A stretch of 64,000 nucleotides of DNA, from positions 9,787-73,786 of the forward strand of contig JAFABV010000035.1 in NCBI GenBank assembly GCA_023425865.1. The letters run 5' to 3'. The stretch is from Bacteroidota bacterium (lineage in GTDB: Bacteria; Bacteroidota; Bacteroidia; Bacteroidales; Bacteroidaceae). This document shows, one piece after another, positions 24,252 through 33,691 of the stretch. Under the pieces are notes generated by a model. The model saw only the letters and a program-made list of their open reading frames with translations. It was not told where the DNA came from and made no database searches. Made by a program: the position numbers and the translations under genes. Position 1 is the stretch's first letter. Every line of letters starts with the position of its first letter.

Positions 24252-25505
24252 ATGACAATCGATCAATTTAACTTTGCCGGCAAGAAGGCAATTGTCCGCG
24301 TGGATTTCAATGTGCCATTGGATGAGAATGGCAACGTAACAGATGACACCCGTATCCGTGGTGCCCTGCCCACACTGAAGAAGGTGCTCGCCGACGGCGG
24401 TGCCGTCATCATGATGAGCCATATGGGCAAGCCCAAAGGCAAGGTTAACGCCAAGCTCAGCCTCAGCCAGATTGTCGCTAAGGTGTCTGAGCGTCTGGGT
24501 GTAGAGGTGAAGTTTGCCGCCGACTGTGGCAACGCTGACGCCGAGGCCGCTGCCCTGAAGGCCGGCGAGGCTCTGCTGTTGGAGAACCTCCGCTTCTATC
24601 CCGAGGAAGAGGGCAAGCCCGTGGGCGTGGAGAAAGGCACTCCCGAGTTCGACGAGGCCAAGAAGGCCATGAAGGAGTCGCAGAAGGAATTTGCCAAGAA
24701 GCTCGCCAGCTATGCTGACGTATATGTGAACGATGCCTTCGGTACCGCTCACCGTCGTCACGCTTCTACCGCCGTTATCGCCGACTACTTCGACGCCGAC
24801 AGCAAGATGCTGGGCTACCTCATGGAGAAAGAGGTGACCGCCATCGACAATGTGCTGAAGAACGCGCAGCACCCCTTCACCGCCATCATCGGTGGTTCTA
24901 AGGTGAGCTCTAAGCTCGGCGTAATCCAGAATCTGCTCGACAAGGTTGACAACCTCATCATCGGCGGCGGTATGGGTTACACCTTCATCAAGGCTCAGGG
25001 TGGTAAGATTGGTGAGTCGCTCCACGAGGACGAGCTGATGCCCGAGGCACTGAAGGTGATGGAGGCTGCCAAGGAGAAGGGCGTAAAACTCTCTCTGTCT
25101 GTGGCTACCGTAGCCGGCGACGCATTCTCTAACGACTGCAACCGCCAGACGGTAGACATCTTCAACATCCCCGACGGATGGGAAGGTATGGACGCCAGCG
25201 AAGAGAGCTTGGAGATCTGGAAGAAGATTATCCTCGAGTCTAAGACCATTCTGTGGAACGGCCCTGTAGGTGTGTTCGAGTTTGAGAACTTCGCGCACGG
25301 CACTGGCGAAATCGCCAAGTATGTGGCCGAGGCTACTCAGAAGAACGGCGCCTTCTCACTCGTTGGTGGTGGCGACTCTGTAGCTGCTGTCAACAAGTTC
25401 GGTTTGGCAGACAAGGTATCATACGTGTCTACAGGTGGTGGTGCCATGCTCGAGGCCATCGAGGGCAAGGTGCTTCCTGGCGTAGCTGCCATCAAGGGCG
25501 AGTAA
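24252..25505 (+). CDS. pgk: Phosphoglycerate kinase
   Basis: A complete 417-residue glycolytic enzyme that transfers phosphate between 1,3-bisphosphoglycerate and ADP in the cytoplasm. Landmarks: VDFNVPLDENGNVTDDTRIR at the N-terminus, MMSHMGKPKG, ALLLENLRFYPEE, GGSKVSSKLGVIQNLL, NGPVGVFEFENFAHGT and GGGDSVAAV near the C-terminus. Codon use is notably regular, as expected for a highly expressed gene. It stands alone with its own promoter element and a strong terminator. Confidence 0.98.
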   Translation: MTIDQFNFAGKKAIVRVDFNVPLDENGNVTDDTRIRGALPTLKKVLADGGAVIMMSHMGKPKGKVNAKLSLSQIVAKVSERLGVEVKFAADCGNADAEAAALKAGEALLLENLRFYPEEEGKPVGVEKGTPEFDEAKKAMKESQKEFAKKLASYADVYVNDAFGTAHRRHASTAVIADYFDADSKMLGYLMEKEVTAIDNVLKNAQHPFTAIIGGSKVSSKLGVIQNLLDKVDNLIIGGGMGYTFIKAQGGKIGESLHEDELMPEALKVMEAAKEKGVKLSLSVATVAGDAFSNDCNRQTVDIFNIPDGWEGMDASEESLEIWKKIILESKTILWNGPVGVFEFENFAHGTGEIAKYVAEATQKNGAFSLVGGGDSVAAVNKFGLADKVSYVSTGGGAMLEAIEGKVLPGVAAIKGE

Positions 25506-25563
25506 ACGAAGCCATTCATCCCAAGCCGCCTGCTGTCATGTAGGTGGCGGTGATCATATCATC

Positions 25564-25605
25564 AATCCCGGAAGGGGTCTCTCTTGAGACTCTTCCGGGA
25601 TTTTT
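25564..25605 (+). terminator. Intrinsic terminator after pgk
   Basis: AATCCCGGAA pairs with TTCCGGGATT, with an inner GTCTC/GAGAC stem, followed by TTTTT at 25601-25605. It lies 58 bases after the pgk stop and is a standard hairpin-plus-T-run. Confidence 0.9.
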
Positions 25606-25740
25606 CATGTGCCCATGGCCCACCATAGTGGCTGCCTTGTGCCCACAAGACGGATGTTGGGCACGCAAGGGCGCAGTAGGATAATAGGAAGGGATGTTGG
25701 GCGCAGGTTTACCAACATGACACGGAAGATCCGTCACAGC

Positions 25741-26700
25741 CCTACATCCTGCTCGCTTTCCCCGAAGGGGATAAACGCTTGATAGGGCAGGGTTGGCGCG
25801 AAGCGACTACCCTGTCTAACTGGCGTATGAGATGCATTTGAACTCTGTAGGAGTTCAACGAGTTAACGAAATGCGGTTGGATGGGTTGTATTGTTGATTA
25901 CGGAAGACCGTTGAACTCCTACAGAGTCCAACCATCCGGCGCAAGCATAGACACGGTAGGCACGTCATGCCTCCCTTCGGTCGTCATTCCGGCCAACCGT
26001 ACCCTATCAAGCATTCAACCCCTTCGGGGTAGGTAAGTTTCGCGGAAACGGATGACCAACTCTGCCCTATTATCAACTGTCCCGACCTTGCGTGCCATAA
26101 GAACTCCTCTGCGTGCCAATCCCTATTCTCTCCATGCTCTTCGTCTCCGCAGAACTCGTCTACCCCGAAGGGGTTGAACGCTTGACAGGGCAGGGTTGGC
26201 GCGAAGCGACTACCCTGTCTAACTGGCGTATGGGATGTATTTGAACTCTGTAGGAGTTCAACGATTTAACGAAATGTGGTTGGATGGGTTGTATTGTTGA
26301 TTAAGGAAGACCGTTGAACTCCTACAGAGTTCAACCATCCGGCGCAAGCATAGACACGGTAGGCACGTCATGCCTCCCTTCGGTCGTCATTCCGGCCAAC
26401 CGTGCCCTATCAAGCGTTCAACCCCTTCGGGGTAGGCAAGTTTCGCGGAAACGGATGGCCACCTCTGCCCTATTATCTACTGCCCCGACCTTCGGGGTAG
26501 GCAGGTTTCGCGGAAACGGATGACCAACTCTGTCCTATTATCAACCATCCCGACCTTCGGGGTAGGCAAGTTTCGCGGAAACGGATGACCAACTCTGCCC
26601 TATTATCTACTGCCCCGCCCTTCGGGGTAGGTGAGTTTCGCAGAAACGGATGACCAACTCTGTCCTATTATCAACTGCCCCGACCTTCGGGGAAAGTAAG
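25741..26700. repeat. Large cluster of inverted and tandem intergenic repeats
   Basis: Two nearly identical units of about 400 bases start near 25756 and 26160. Each consists of an arm beginning CCCCGAAGGGG and ending AACTCTGTAGGAGTTCAAC, a spacer of about 50 bases (AACGAAATG.GGTTGGATGG), and an inverted arm beginning GTTGAACTCCTACAGAGT and ending ACCCCTTCGGGG, so each unit is an imperfect long inverted repeat. After 26430 follow four to five copies of a shorter tandem segment of about 75 bases (GGTAGGCAAGTTTCGCGGAAAC, GATGACCAACTCTG, CCCTATTATC, CCCCGACCTTCGGGG). Single arms recur at about 1612-1735 and 63560-63840. No protein-coding gene is supported here. Confidence 0.85.
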
Positions 26701-26726
26701 CAAGAGATAATGGATGTTGGGGTGGG

Positions 26727-26816
26727 CACCTCCTTCAGAGGTGGATAATACAAAGCGAAAACAATAGTTGAGAGTTTCACCCGTGTCTTGCGAAACCCTC
26801 AGCTATTGAGCGGTGT
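26727..26816. repeat. Dispersed repeat also present (inverted) near 63.0 kb
   Basis: Bases 26727-26816 match, as reverse complement, 62987-63085 over about 90 bases, sharing CACCGCTCA.TAGCTGAGGG, TTCGC, GGGTGAAAC-like core and AGGAGGTGCCC. Internal GGCACCTCC/GGAGGTGCC-type ends suggest a mobile or hairpin-forming unit. The remaining bases to 26978 show no gene. Confidence 0.7.
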
Positions 26817-26978
26817 CTACTTAGGCATAATACAGCGGGGGTCCTCTGTGCCCTCGTTAGGTCGGTAGCAGGTCCACTCGCCGAGTGGCCTCCTCCTCTG
26901 TGAGCAATAATAACACACCATTTTCTGCGGCTCTGCGTGCCATAACACCGCCCGGCACCCGCTTTTACCTACTGCACC

Positions 26979-27905
26979 TTAGTACACCCGCAACCGTTCA
27001 CCGACACGAATCTGGTAATCGGGTGACAGACGGTTCATCTTGTACAGACTCTCCAAACGAATGCCATAGCGCTGGGCGATGGTGTACATGCTCTCGCCTG
27101 CCTGCACCACATGCGGCCGGCGCTTGTAGGTCTTTGGCGCACGCTTCTGCTTCTTCTTCAGGTAGACTATATCCCCTTCCTGCAGCACATCGTGCTTGTC
27201 GCGCTCGTTATACTTGGCCAGCTTTCTCCACGACAGTTCCGTCTCCTCGCCTATCGACTTGAAGGTGTCGCCGCTACGCGCGATGAGATAGTAGTTCTTG
27301 TTGAATATCTTGATGGGATGCAGTGTCGCGCCCTGCCGCACCGCATGGTCTACACCCGCCCGCTGGGCCATGAACCGGTCGTAGTCTCGTGCACCGTCAT
27401 ACCGGTAGAGCTGATAGAGTTCGATGATGTCTATGAGTTTCTGCGCATAAAGCGGATTGGTGGCATAGCCACACTCACGCAGTCCACGCGCCCAACCCCG
27501 ATAGTCGGTAAGCGAGAGCCTGAAGAGGCGCGCGTAACGCTGGTTCTTCGCCAGAAACACGCTATGGTCCTCATAACTCTGCCGCACGTTGTCGTAAACC
27601 CTAAAGCACTCTCCTCGGGCATCATCGTCCTTGGCCATCGACCTTCCGGTCCAGTCATGACACTTGATGCCGAAATGGTTATTGCCGATGGTAGCCAGCT
27701 CGCTCATTCCGGCGCCGCTCTCAAAGACACCCTGCGCCAAGGTGATGCTCGCCGGAATGCGGTAACGCAACATCTGCTCGATGGCAAGATCTTTATACTG
27801 ATCGAAATAAAGTTGGTATCTGCTATTGTACTTCATCTGCCCCTGGACAACCAGACAGACGCAGACAAGGCACAACGATAGAATATAACGTTTGAGAATA
27901 TCCAT
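26979..27905 (-). CDS. Exported glucosaminidase (GH73-like) with two LysM domains
   Basis: A 308-residue peptidoglycan hydrolase. Residues 1-22 are a signal peptide (MDILKRYILSLCLVCVCLVV). The GH73 domain spans about 35-170 with IPASITLAQGVFESGAGMS (likely catalytic Glu), NNHFGIKCHDWTG and RECGYATNPLYAQKL. Two LysM repeats follow (IARSGDTFKSIGEETELSWR and VVQAGESMYTIAQRYGIRLE), which bind glycan strands. It cuts N-acetylglucosaminyl bonds in the wall, a job in growth or daughter-cell separation. A TATTTTTG element at 27931-27938 is a possible -7 promoter. It is a single gene between the repeat cluster and the glycine cleavage operon. Confidence 0.93.
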   Translation of the reverse strand: MDILKRYILSLCLVCVCLVVQGQMKYNSRYQLYFDQYKDLAIEQMLRYRIPASITLAQGVFESGAGMSELATIGNNHFGIKCHDWTGRSMAKDDDARGECFRVYDNVRQSYEDHSVFLAKNQRYARLFRLSLTDYRGWARGLRECGYATNPLYAQKLIDIIELYQLYRYDGARDYDRFMAQRAGVDHAVRQGATLHPIKIFNKNYYLIARSGDTFKSIGEETELSWRKLAKYNERDKHDVLQEGDIVYLKKKQKRAPKTYKRRPHVVQAGESMYTIAQRYGIRLESLYKMNRLSPDYQIRVGERLRVY

Positions 27906-28024
27906 TCGACAATAAGCTTTACATGAAGTACAAAAATACGAAATATTATGTAAAGGCTCCGCCTAAGGGATTATAATTTAACGTTTTTCGTGCATTTGGG
28001 CAGATTCTGCCCGATACCTCCCGC

Positions 28025-29353
28025 TTAGTGGCGGGCGGCATCGAGCAGAATCTCGTTGAGGGTAGGATGAATGTGAATGATAGAGGCCAACCGTGCCCGC
28101 GTGACATTGAAGTTCATCAGCGCGGCCACCTCCTGCACCATACCGGCGGCCTCAGCCCCCATGACATGGCAACCGATGATGACATCATGCTCGTCGCAAA
28201 TCAGTTTTACCAGACCGTCGGTCTCCTCCATGGCCTGCGCGCGCCCATTGGCGCGATAGATTGCCTTATGCGAGGTATAGGCAATGCCGTGCTCCTTACA
28301 GTAATCGTCGGTGACTCCCACCGAGGCTGCCTCGGGGGTGGTGAATACCGCCGCGGGCATGATGTCGAGCCGAATGTCGTCGGCCTTGCCCACGATATGG
28401 TTGACGGCACGCTGCCCCTGGAAGCTTGCCGCGTGTGCCAATAGCTGTCGCCCGTTGACATCGCCGATGGCGTAGATGTGAGGCACATGGGTCATCATGT
28501 TGTCATCTACCGCGATGCCTTTGGCGTCGGCCTGCACGCCCGCAGCCTCAAGCCCGAGCCCCTCGATGTTGGGGCGCCGCCCCGTGGCAACGAGGATGCA
28601 CTCAGCCTCCACCGTGCCCTCATTCCCAGTCTTACGGTCTTGATACACCACCGTGGCACCGTCTATGCGCTGCACGCCGGCGTTCATATAAAACTTGATG
28701 CCGCGTTTCTCCATCGACTTACGGATGCGCTTCGCTATCTCACTGTCGAGTGAGGGCAGGCACTCTTTCAGAAACTCTACCACCGTCACCTGACAACCGA
28801 AAGCGGCAAACACCGATGCCATCTCCAAACCAATGACCCCAGCCCCCACAACGCAGAGGCTCTGGGGCAAGGACGGTCTGGCCAGCAACTGTTCAGAAGT
28901 CACGACATGAGCGCTCACTGGCGCGCCGTCGGCACCCAAGCCGGGCACGGGCGGCAGTTTGGCTCTCGACCCCGTGGCGATAATGATATGGTCGGCCACG
29001 TAGGTCTCGTCGCCCACGGCCACGGTATGGGCATCTGTCAAGGTAGCACGGCCGTAAACCAATGTGATGCCCGGCTGTCCGAGCAACATCTCCACGCCCT
29101 GACGCAGCCCGCTCACCACCGTGTCTTTACGCTGCATGGCGATGGCAAAGGCCTCGGCGCCACCACCCTGCGACGCAGCCTTGGCCGCGTCGTGTACCAG
29201 TGCCTTGGTAGGAATGCAGCCGCAGTTGAGGCAGGTGCCACCGGCAAGGTTTTCCTCAACGATGGTCACTTGCAGCCCCTGCTCAGCGGCATAGGCAGCG
29301 GTCTCGTATCCACCGGGACCGCTGCCGATAATCAGTAGGTCAGTCTTGTTCAT
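28025..29353 (-). CDS. lpdA: Dihydrolipoyl dehydrogenase (L-protein)
   Basis: A 442-residue FAD-dependent disulfide reductase that reoxidises dihydrolipoyl groups with NAD+. Landmarks: GSGPGGYETA (FAD), the redox disulfide GGTCLNCGCIPTKAL, GAGVIGLEMA (NAD), the second FAD motif YAIGDVNG, and the C-terminal HIHPTLNEI with the catalytic His. It overlaps the gcvPB gene by 14 bases and is the last gene of the operon, so this copy serves the glycine cleavage complex as L-protein, although it could also supply 2-oxoacid dehydrogenases. Confidence 0.96.
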   Translation of the reverse strand: MNKTDLLIIGSGPGGYETAAYAAEQGLQVTIVEENLAGGTCLNCGCIPTKALVHDAAKAASQGGGAEAFAIAMQRKDTVVSGLRQGVEMLLGQPGITLVYGRATLTDAHTVAVGDETYVADHIIIATGSRAKLPPVPGLGADGAPVSAHVVTSEQLLARPSLPQSLCVVGAGVIGLEMASVFAAFGCQVTVVEFLKECLPSLDSEIAKRIRKSMEKRGIKFYMNAGVQRIDGATVVYQDRKTGNEGTVEAECILVATGRRPNIEGLGLEAAGVQADAKGIAVDDNMMTHVPHIYAIGDVNGRQLLAHAASFQGQRAVNHIVGKADDIRLDIMPAAVFTTPEAASVGVTDDYCKEHGIAYTSHKAIYRANGRAQAMEETDGLVKLICDEHDVIIGCHVMGAEAAGMVQEVAALMNFNVTRARLASIIHIHPTLNEILLDAARH

Positions 29354-30731
29354 CGTGGTAGGTCAAAACAGGTTGACGGGCGGCCAGCACATCATCTACA
29401 CGGGTAATAGGCGTGTGGTGCGGCGCCGACTTCACCATTTCCGGGTCACTGATAGCCTCTTCCGCAATCTGACGCATCACGGCAATGAAGGAGTCGATCG
29501 TCTCCTTGCTCTCGTCCTCGGTCGGCTCGATCATCATGGCCTCATGGAAGAGCAGCGGGAAGTAGATGGTGGGTGCGTGGAAACCGTAGTCGAGCAGACG
29601 CTTGGCCATATCCATGGTCGTCACGCCCGTAGACTTGTCTTTGAGACCGTCGAACACAAACTCATGCTTGCTCAGTCCATTGATGGGCAATTCATATACA
29701 TCCTTGAGACATTCCTTGATATAGGTGGCATTGAGTGTTGCCAACGGCCCCACCATCTTGATATGCTCACGCCCCAAGGTAAGGATGAAGTTCAGGGCAC
29801 GCAGCTCCACCAGGAAGTTGCCGTGATAGGGATTCACATTCGGGAAGAAGACTTCCAGACCTTGACGCACTCCCACGGGACCACTGCCGGGACCACCTCC
29901 GCCGTGAGGCGTAGAGAAGGTCTTGTGCAGGTTGACGTGCAGCACGTCGAAGCCCATGTCGCCCGGTCGGCAAACGCCAAGCAAGGGGTTGAGGTTGGCC
30001 CCGTCGTAGTACATCAGTCCACCATGGGCATGTACCATTTCCACGATGCGCTGAATGTCGTGCTCGAAGATTCCCAAGGTGTTGGGGTTGGTCATCATCA
30101 TGGCAGCGACGGTGTCATCGAGTTTGGTGGTGAGGTCTTCCACGTCTACCGTACCGTCGGGCAGGCTCTTCACCTCGACCACGTCCAAGCCACAGACAGC
30201 CGCCGAGGCGGGGTTGGTGCCATGGGCAGAGTCGGGCACGAGCACCTTGGTGCGCTTCAGGTCGCCCCTGCTTTCGTGATAACTGCGTATCACCATCAGT
30301 CCCGCCAGCTCGCCGTGAGCGCCGGCCGCGGGCTCGAGGGTAAAGTCGTACATGCCCGTGAGCGCCGAGAGCATCTGGCGCAACTGCTTGGTCACCTCGA
30401 TGGCACCCATCACCGTAGACTCGGGCTGCAAGGGATGCAAGCCCGTGAACTCCTTACGTGCGGCCGTCTCATCATTGATCTTGGGGTTGTATTTCATCGT
30501 GCATGAACCCAACGGATAGAAGCCGTTGTCAACGCCAAAGTTATTGCCGCTCTGGTTGGTGTAATGTCTCACTACAGTCAACTCGTCACATTCGGGCAAC
30601 CGCGCCTCCCGCTCGCGTCGCAGCGCGGCAGAGATGGTGTGGTGGGGAAACTCGTTCTTGGGCAGACTATACCCCACGCTGCCGGGATGGCTGAGTTCGA
30701 AGATCAGCTTTCCATAGATTTTATTGTTCAT
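29340..30731 (-). CDS. gcvPB: Glycine dehydrogenase (decarboxylating) subunit 2
   Basis: A 463-residue PLP-dependent P-protein subunit. It carries the PLP-binding lysine in NLHKTFSTPHGGGGPGSGPV (about residue 270), GSCTMKYNPK near the N-terminus, and SAHGTNPASA. Together with GcvPA it decarboxylates glycine and passes the methylamine to lipoyl-GcvH. The gene lies 13 bases after gcvPA. This is the split form known from Firmicutes, Thermotogae and archaea; many bacteria use one fused protein of about 950 residues. Confidence 0.97.
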   Translation of the reverse strand: MNNKIYGKLIFELSHPGSVGYSLPKNEFPHHTISAALRREREARLPECDELTVVRHYTNQSGNNFGVDNGFYPLGSCTMKYNPKINDETAARKEFTGLHPLQPESTVMGAIEVTKQLRQMLSALTGMYDFTLEPAAGAHGELAGLMVIRSYHESRGDLKRTKVLVPDSAHGTNPASAAVCGLDVVEVKSLPDGTVDVEDLTTKLDDTVAAMMMTNPNTLGIFEHDIQRIVEMVHAHGGLMYYDGANLNPLLGVCRPGDMGFDVLHVNLHKTFSTPHGGGGPGSGPVGVRQGLEVFFPNVNPYHGNFLVELRALNFILTLGREHIKMVGPLATLNATYIKECLKDVYELPINGLSKHEFVFDGLKDKSTGVTTMDMAKRLLDYGFHAPTIYFPLLFHEAMMIEPTEDESKETIDSFIAVMRQIAEEAISDPEMVKSAPHHTPITRVDDVLAARQPVLTYHDEQD

Positions 30732-30744
30732 CGTCAGTGCCTTT

Positions 30745-32061
30745 CTATTTTACTAAGTCTACCAATGTATCAATCTCTTGCTTGCTGCGCTGCTCGGTAA
30801 CGGCAAGCATCACCACGTCGGGTGCCACCTTGATGCCACCGAAGAAGCCGTTGTCGAGCCACCGCTGCTGCAGGGCATCGAGGTCGCCGTCATAGCGCAG
30901 GCAGAACTCGTTGAGAAACTCGCGGCCGGGGAAAGCCTCGGTGAAACGACCGGTGGCCAGCAGCTGCTCGTGCAGATAATGCGCGCCGTCGCATCCCTGC
31001 TGCGTGGCCTCGACAAGTCCCTGACGTCCCATGAGCGACATGTAGATGGTTACCCACAGGGCCATGAGACTCTCGTTGGAACAGATATTCGACGTAGCCT
31101 TCTGCCTACGGATATGCTGCTCGCGCGCCTGCAAGGTAAGCACATAGGCACGACGGCCCTCGCTGTCTTGTGTTTGTCCGACAATGCGACCCGGCATCTT
31201 GCGCATATACTTCTCCGAAGTACACATATACCCTAAATAAGGTCCGCCCCACTGCATGGGCAAACCCAAGCTCTGGGCCTCGCCCACGGCGATGTCGGCC
31301 CCCCACTCGCCCGGTGTCTTGAGCACCGAGAGGTCGGCGGCAATGCTGTTGATGATCATCAATGCCTTGTGGGCATGGCATACATCGGCCACACCGTTGA
31401 AGTCTTCGATGATGCCATAGCAGTTGGGCTGCTGGACAATAAGACCGGCCACGCCACCCTCGTTGAGCAACTGGGGCAGCGAGGCAAAATCGGTGACACC
31501 ATTGACTTGCGGAACGCGCACGATCTCTATGCCCTGGAAATGGGCATAGGTATCTACCACGGCAGCTACCTTGGGGTCGACGGTTTCGGACAGCAGGATG
31601 CGGTTGGCCTTCTTGCCAATGGCAATGGCCATCATGGCAGCCTCGGCCGTGGCCGTAGCGCCATCGTACATCGAGGCATTCGACACCTCCATGCCTGTAA
31701 GCCGCGCCATGAGGGTCTGGTATTCAAAGATATAGTGGAGTGTGCCCTGCGATATCTCAGCCTGGTAAGGCGTGTAACTGGTAAGGAACTCAGAACGAGA
31801 TACAATCTGCGGAACCACGGCAGGCACGTAATGGTCATACACACCGGCACCGGCAAAGCATATCTTTGGCGCATTGGCGGCGCACAGCGCGTCGAAATAG
31901 CGTCTAATCTCAATCTCGCTCATGGCCTCGGGCACGCCGTAGTCGCCCTTGAGGCGCACGTCGGCAGGCACGTCGGCATAAAGGTCGTCGAGCGACTTCA
32001 GCCCAATAACATCCAGCATCTGTTGTATGTCATCAGACGTATGGGGGAAGTATTTGAACAT
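30745..32061 (-). CDS. gcvPA: Glycine dehydrogenase (decarboxylating) subunit 1
   Basis: A 438-residue partner of GcvPB, homologous to the N-terminal half of fused P-protein. Landmarks: YFPHTSDDIQQML at the start, CFAGAGVYDHYVPAVV, the FLTSYTPYQAEISQG motif typical of subunit 1, and SNASMYDGATA. It lacks the PLP lysine by design. It completes the heterotetrameric P-protein. The gap to gcvH is 126 bases, the largest in the operon, and contains no clear promoter. Confidence 0.97.
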   Translation of the reverse strand: MFKYFPHTSDDIQQMLDVIGLKSLDDLYADVPADVRLKGDYGVPEAMSEIEIRRYFDALCAANAPKICFAGAGVYDHYVPAVVPQIVSRSEFLTSYTPYQAEISQGTLHYIFEYQTLMARLTGMEVSNASMYDGATATAEAAMMAIAIGKKANRILLSETVDPKVAAVVDTYAHFQGIEIVRVPQVNGVTDFASLPQLLNEGGVAGLIVQQPNCYGIIEDFNGVADVCHAHKALMIINSIAADLSVLKTPGEWGADIAVGEAQSLGLPMQWGGPYLGYMCTSEKYMRKMPGRIVGQTQDSEGRRAYVLTLQAREQHIRRQKATSNICSNESLMALWVTIYMSLMGRQGLVEATQQGCDGAHYLHEQLLATGRFTEAFPGREFLNEFCLRYDGDLDALQQRWLDNGFFGGIKVAPDVVMLAVTEQRSKQEIDTLVDLVK

Positions 32062-32187
32062 GGTGTTTTTCTTTCTGCGTTATATAATAAAAGGTGGTGG
32101 AATGACAGGCTCCACCAAAAGATGGCGGAGCAAGGACTGCAGCAGGGCATGCGCCGCCATGCGATGACGGCGCATCAGCATCGGCCT

Positions 32188-32547
32188 CTACAGCGTAGCC
32201 TGGTAGGCAGCCTCATCCATCAGGGCGTCGAGCTCTGAAGGATTGGCGAGCTTCACCTTCACCATCCAGTTGGCATTGGCGTCCTGGTTGATCAGGGCAG
32301 GCTCGTCGTCGAGGGCCTCGTTCACCTCTACCACCGTGCCACTCACGGGAGCCAGCAGGTCGCTGGCGGCCTTGACACTCTCCACGGCCCCAAACTCCTC
32401 GCCCACGGCCAGCTCATCGTCTACCTCGGGAAGATCTACATAGACAATATTGCCCAGTTGCTTCTGAGCATAGTCAGAAATACCGATATACCCAAACTCT
32501 CCATCTACACGCACATACTCGTGCGACTCGCTATAATACGTCTTCAT
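32188..32547 (-). CDS. gcvH: Glycine cleavage system H protein
   Basis: A 119-residue lipoyl carrier that shuttles the aminomethyl group between P-, T- and L-proteins. The lipoylated lysine is in GAVESVKAASDLLAP (about residue 59), and the family's Gly-rich loop ends follow (PVSGTVVEVNEAL). I chose the ATG at 32547 (MKTYYSESHEYV), which matches the usual start; the in-frame TTG two codons earlier is less likely. It lies 27 bases after the gcvT stop. Confidence 0.97.
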   Translation of the reverse strand: MKTYYSESHEYVRVDGEFGYIGISDYAQKQLGNIVYVDLPEVDDELAVGEEFGAVESVKAASDLLAPVSGTVVEVNEALDDEPALINQDANANWMVKVKLANPSELDALMDEAAYQATL

Positions 32548-32574
32548 ACGCAATGTTATTGATCTTAATAGTGT

Positions 32575-33660
32575 TTATTTCTTGTAATGCTTCTCAAAGA
32601 ACTTTTTCTTCACCACCGTACCGGGGAAGGTTTTCTTTCGGATGGCCACCTCCACCGTGTCGCCCATCTGGATGTCACTGTCTACCAGTGCCACGGCACA
32701 GCTCTTGTCTACCGATATCAAGCGATAGCCCGTAGTGATCTCGCCCACTTCCCTACCGTCTTTGAGCACCTTGTAGCCATGGCGCGGAATGGCACGGTCG
32801 GCCAGTTCTATGCCTCGCAGTCGGCGTGCCACGCCCTCGGTCTTCTGCTTCAGCAGTGCCTCCTTGCCGATAAAGTCGGGCTTGTCGAACTTGCAGAACA
32901 TGCTCAAGCCGGCCATGACGGGAGAAATCTCTTCAGACAGCTCGTCGCCATACAACGGCAGGCCCACCTCGAAGCGCAGCGTATCGCGGCAACCCAGTCC
33001 GCAAGGCAGACAGCGGTGGCTCTCCATGAGCTTGTCCCACTGTGCCTGGATGAAGCCGTGCGACCCATAAATCTCAAAGCCATCCTCACCCGTATATCCT
33101 GTACGCGAGACGATGACCTCCTCACCGGCCATATTGAGCACCTTGGCGGTATAGAATACCAATTCTTTGCAGGCTATGCCCAGCACTTCCTCCATCACCG
33201 CCTCGGCCTCGGGGCCCTGTACGGCCAACTGACCATAGTAATCAGACTGGTGATCAATCTCGACGGCAAAGCCCTGAGCCTGTTCCTCTATCCACGCCAC
33301 GTCTTTATCGATGTTGGCGGCGTTGATCACGATGAAAAACTCCTGCTCAGCCATCTTGTACACCAGCAGGTCGTCTACCGTTCCCCCGTTGGGGTAGCAC
33401 ATCATGCCGTAAAAGATCTGATGCAAGGGCGCGCCGGTAACGTCGTTGGTGAAGATGTGGTTGACATATCGCTCAGCGTCTACGCCCCTGACAAAGACCT
33501 CTCCCATATGAGAAACGTCGAAAACACCGCAATGCTGCCGCACGGCGAGATGCTCTTCGATGATAGAGGAATACTCAATGGGCATGTCGAAGCCGCCAAA
33601 AGGTTGGATATTGGCACCCAGTTGTACGTGACGGTCGTAAAGGCAAGTTCTTTTATTCAT
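32575..33660 (-). CDS. gcvT: Glycine cleavage system T protein (aminomethyltransferase)
   Basis: A 361-residue tetrahydrofolate-dependent enzyme that releases ammonia from aminomethyl-GcvH and forms methylene-THF. Landmarks: GGFDMPIEYSSIIEEHLAVR, FDVSHMGEVFV, FTNDVTG, SRTGYTGEDGFEIY (catalytic Asp region upstream), and CGLGCRDTLRFEVGLPLYG near residue 230. Length is normal. It is the first gene of the glycine cleavage operon and is preceded by a 165-base leader with a strong fold and a full Bacteroidota promoter. Confidence 0.97.
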   Translation of the reverse strand: MNKRTCLYDRHVQLGANIQPFGGFDMPIEYSSIIEEHLAVRQHCGVFDVSHMGEVFVRGVDAERYVNHIFTNDVTGAPLHQIFYGMMCYPNGGTVDDLLVYKMAEQEFFIVINAANIDKDVAWIEEQAQGFAVEIDHQSDYYGQLAVQGPEAEAVMEEVLGIACKELVFYTAKVLNMAGEEVIVSRTGYTGEDGFEIYGSHGFIQAQWDKLMESHRCLPCGLGCRDTLRFEVGLPLYGDELSEEISPVMAGLSMFCKFDKPDFIGKEALLKQKTEGVARRLRGIELADRAIPRHGYKVLKDGREVGEITTGYRLISVDKSCAVALVDSDIQMGDTVEVAIRKKTFPGTVVKKKFFEKHYKK

Positions 33661-33691
33661 ATTTTATTTCACAGTATTTATTTGATAGAAC

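Noticed and set aside
25741..26700. Insertion sequence or transposon in the repeat cluster
   Set aside because: No transposase or integrase is encoded, and I could not identify target-site duplications.
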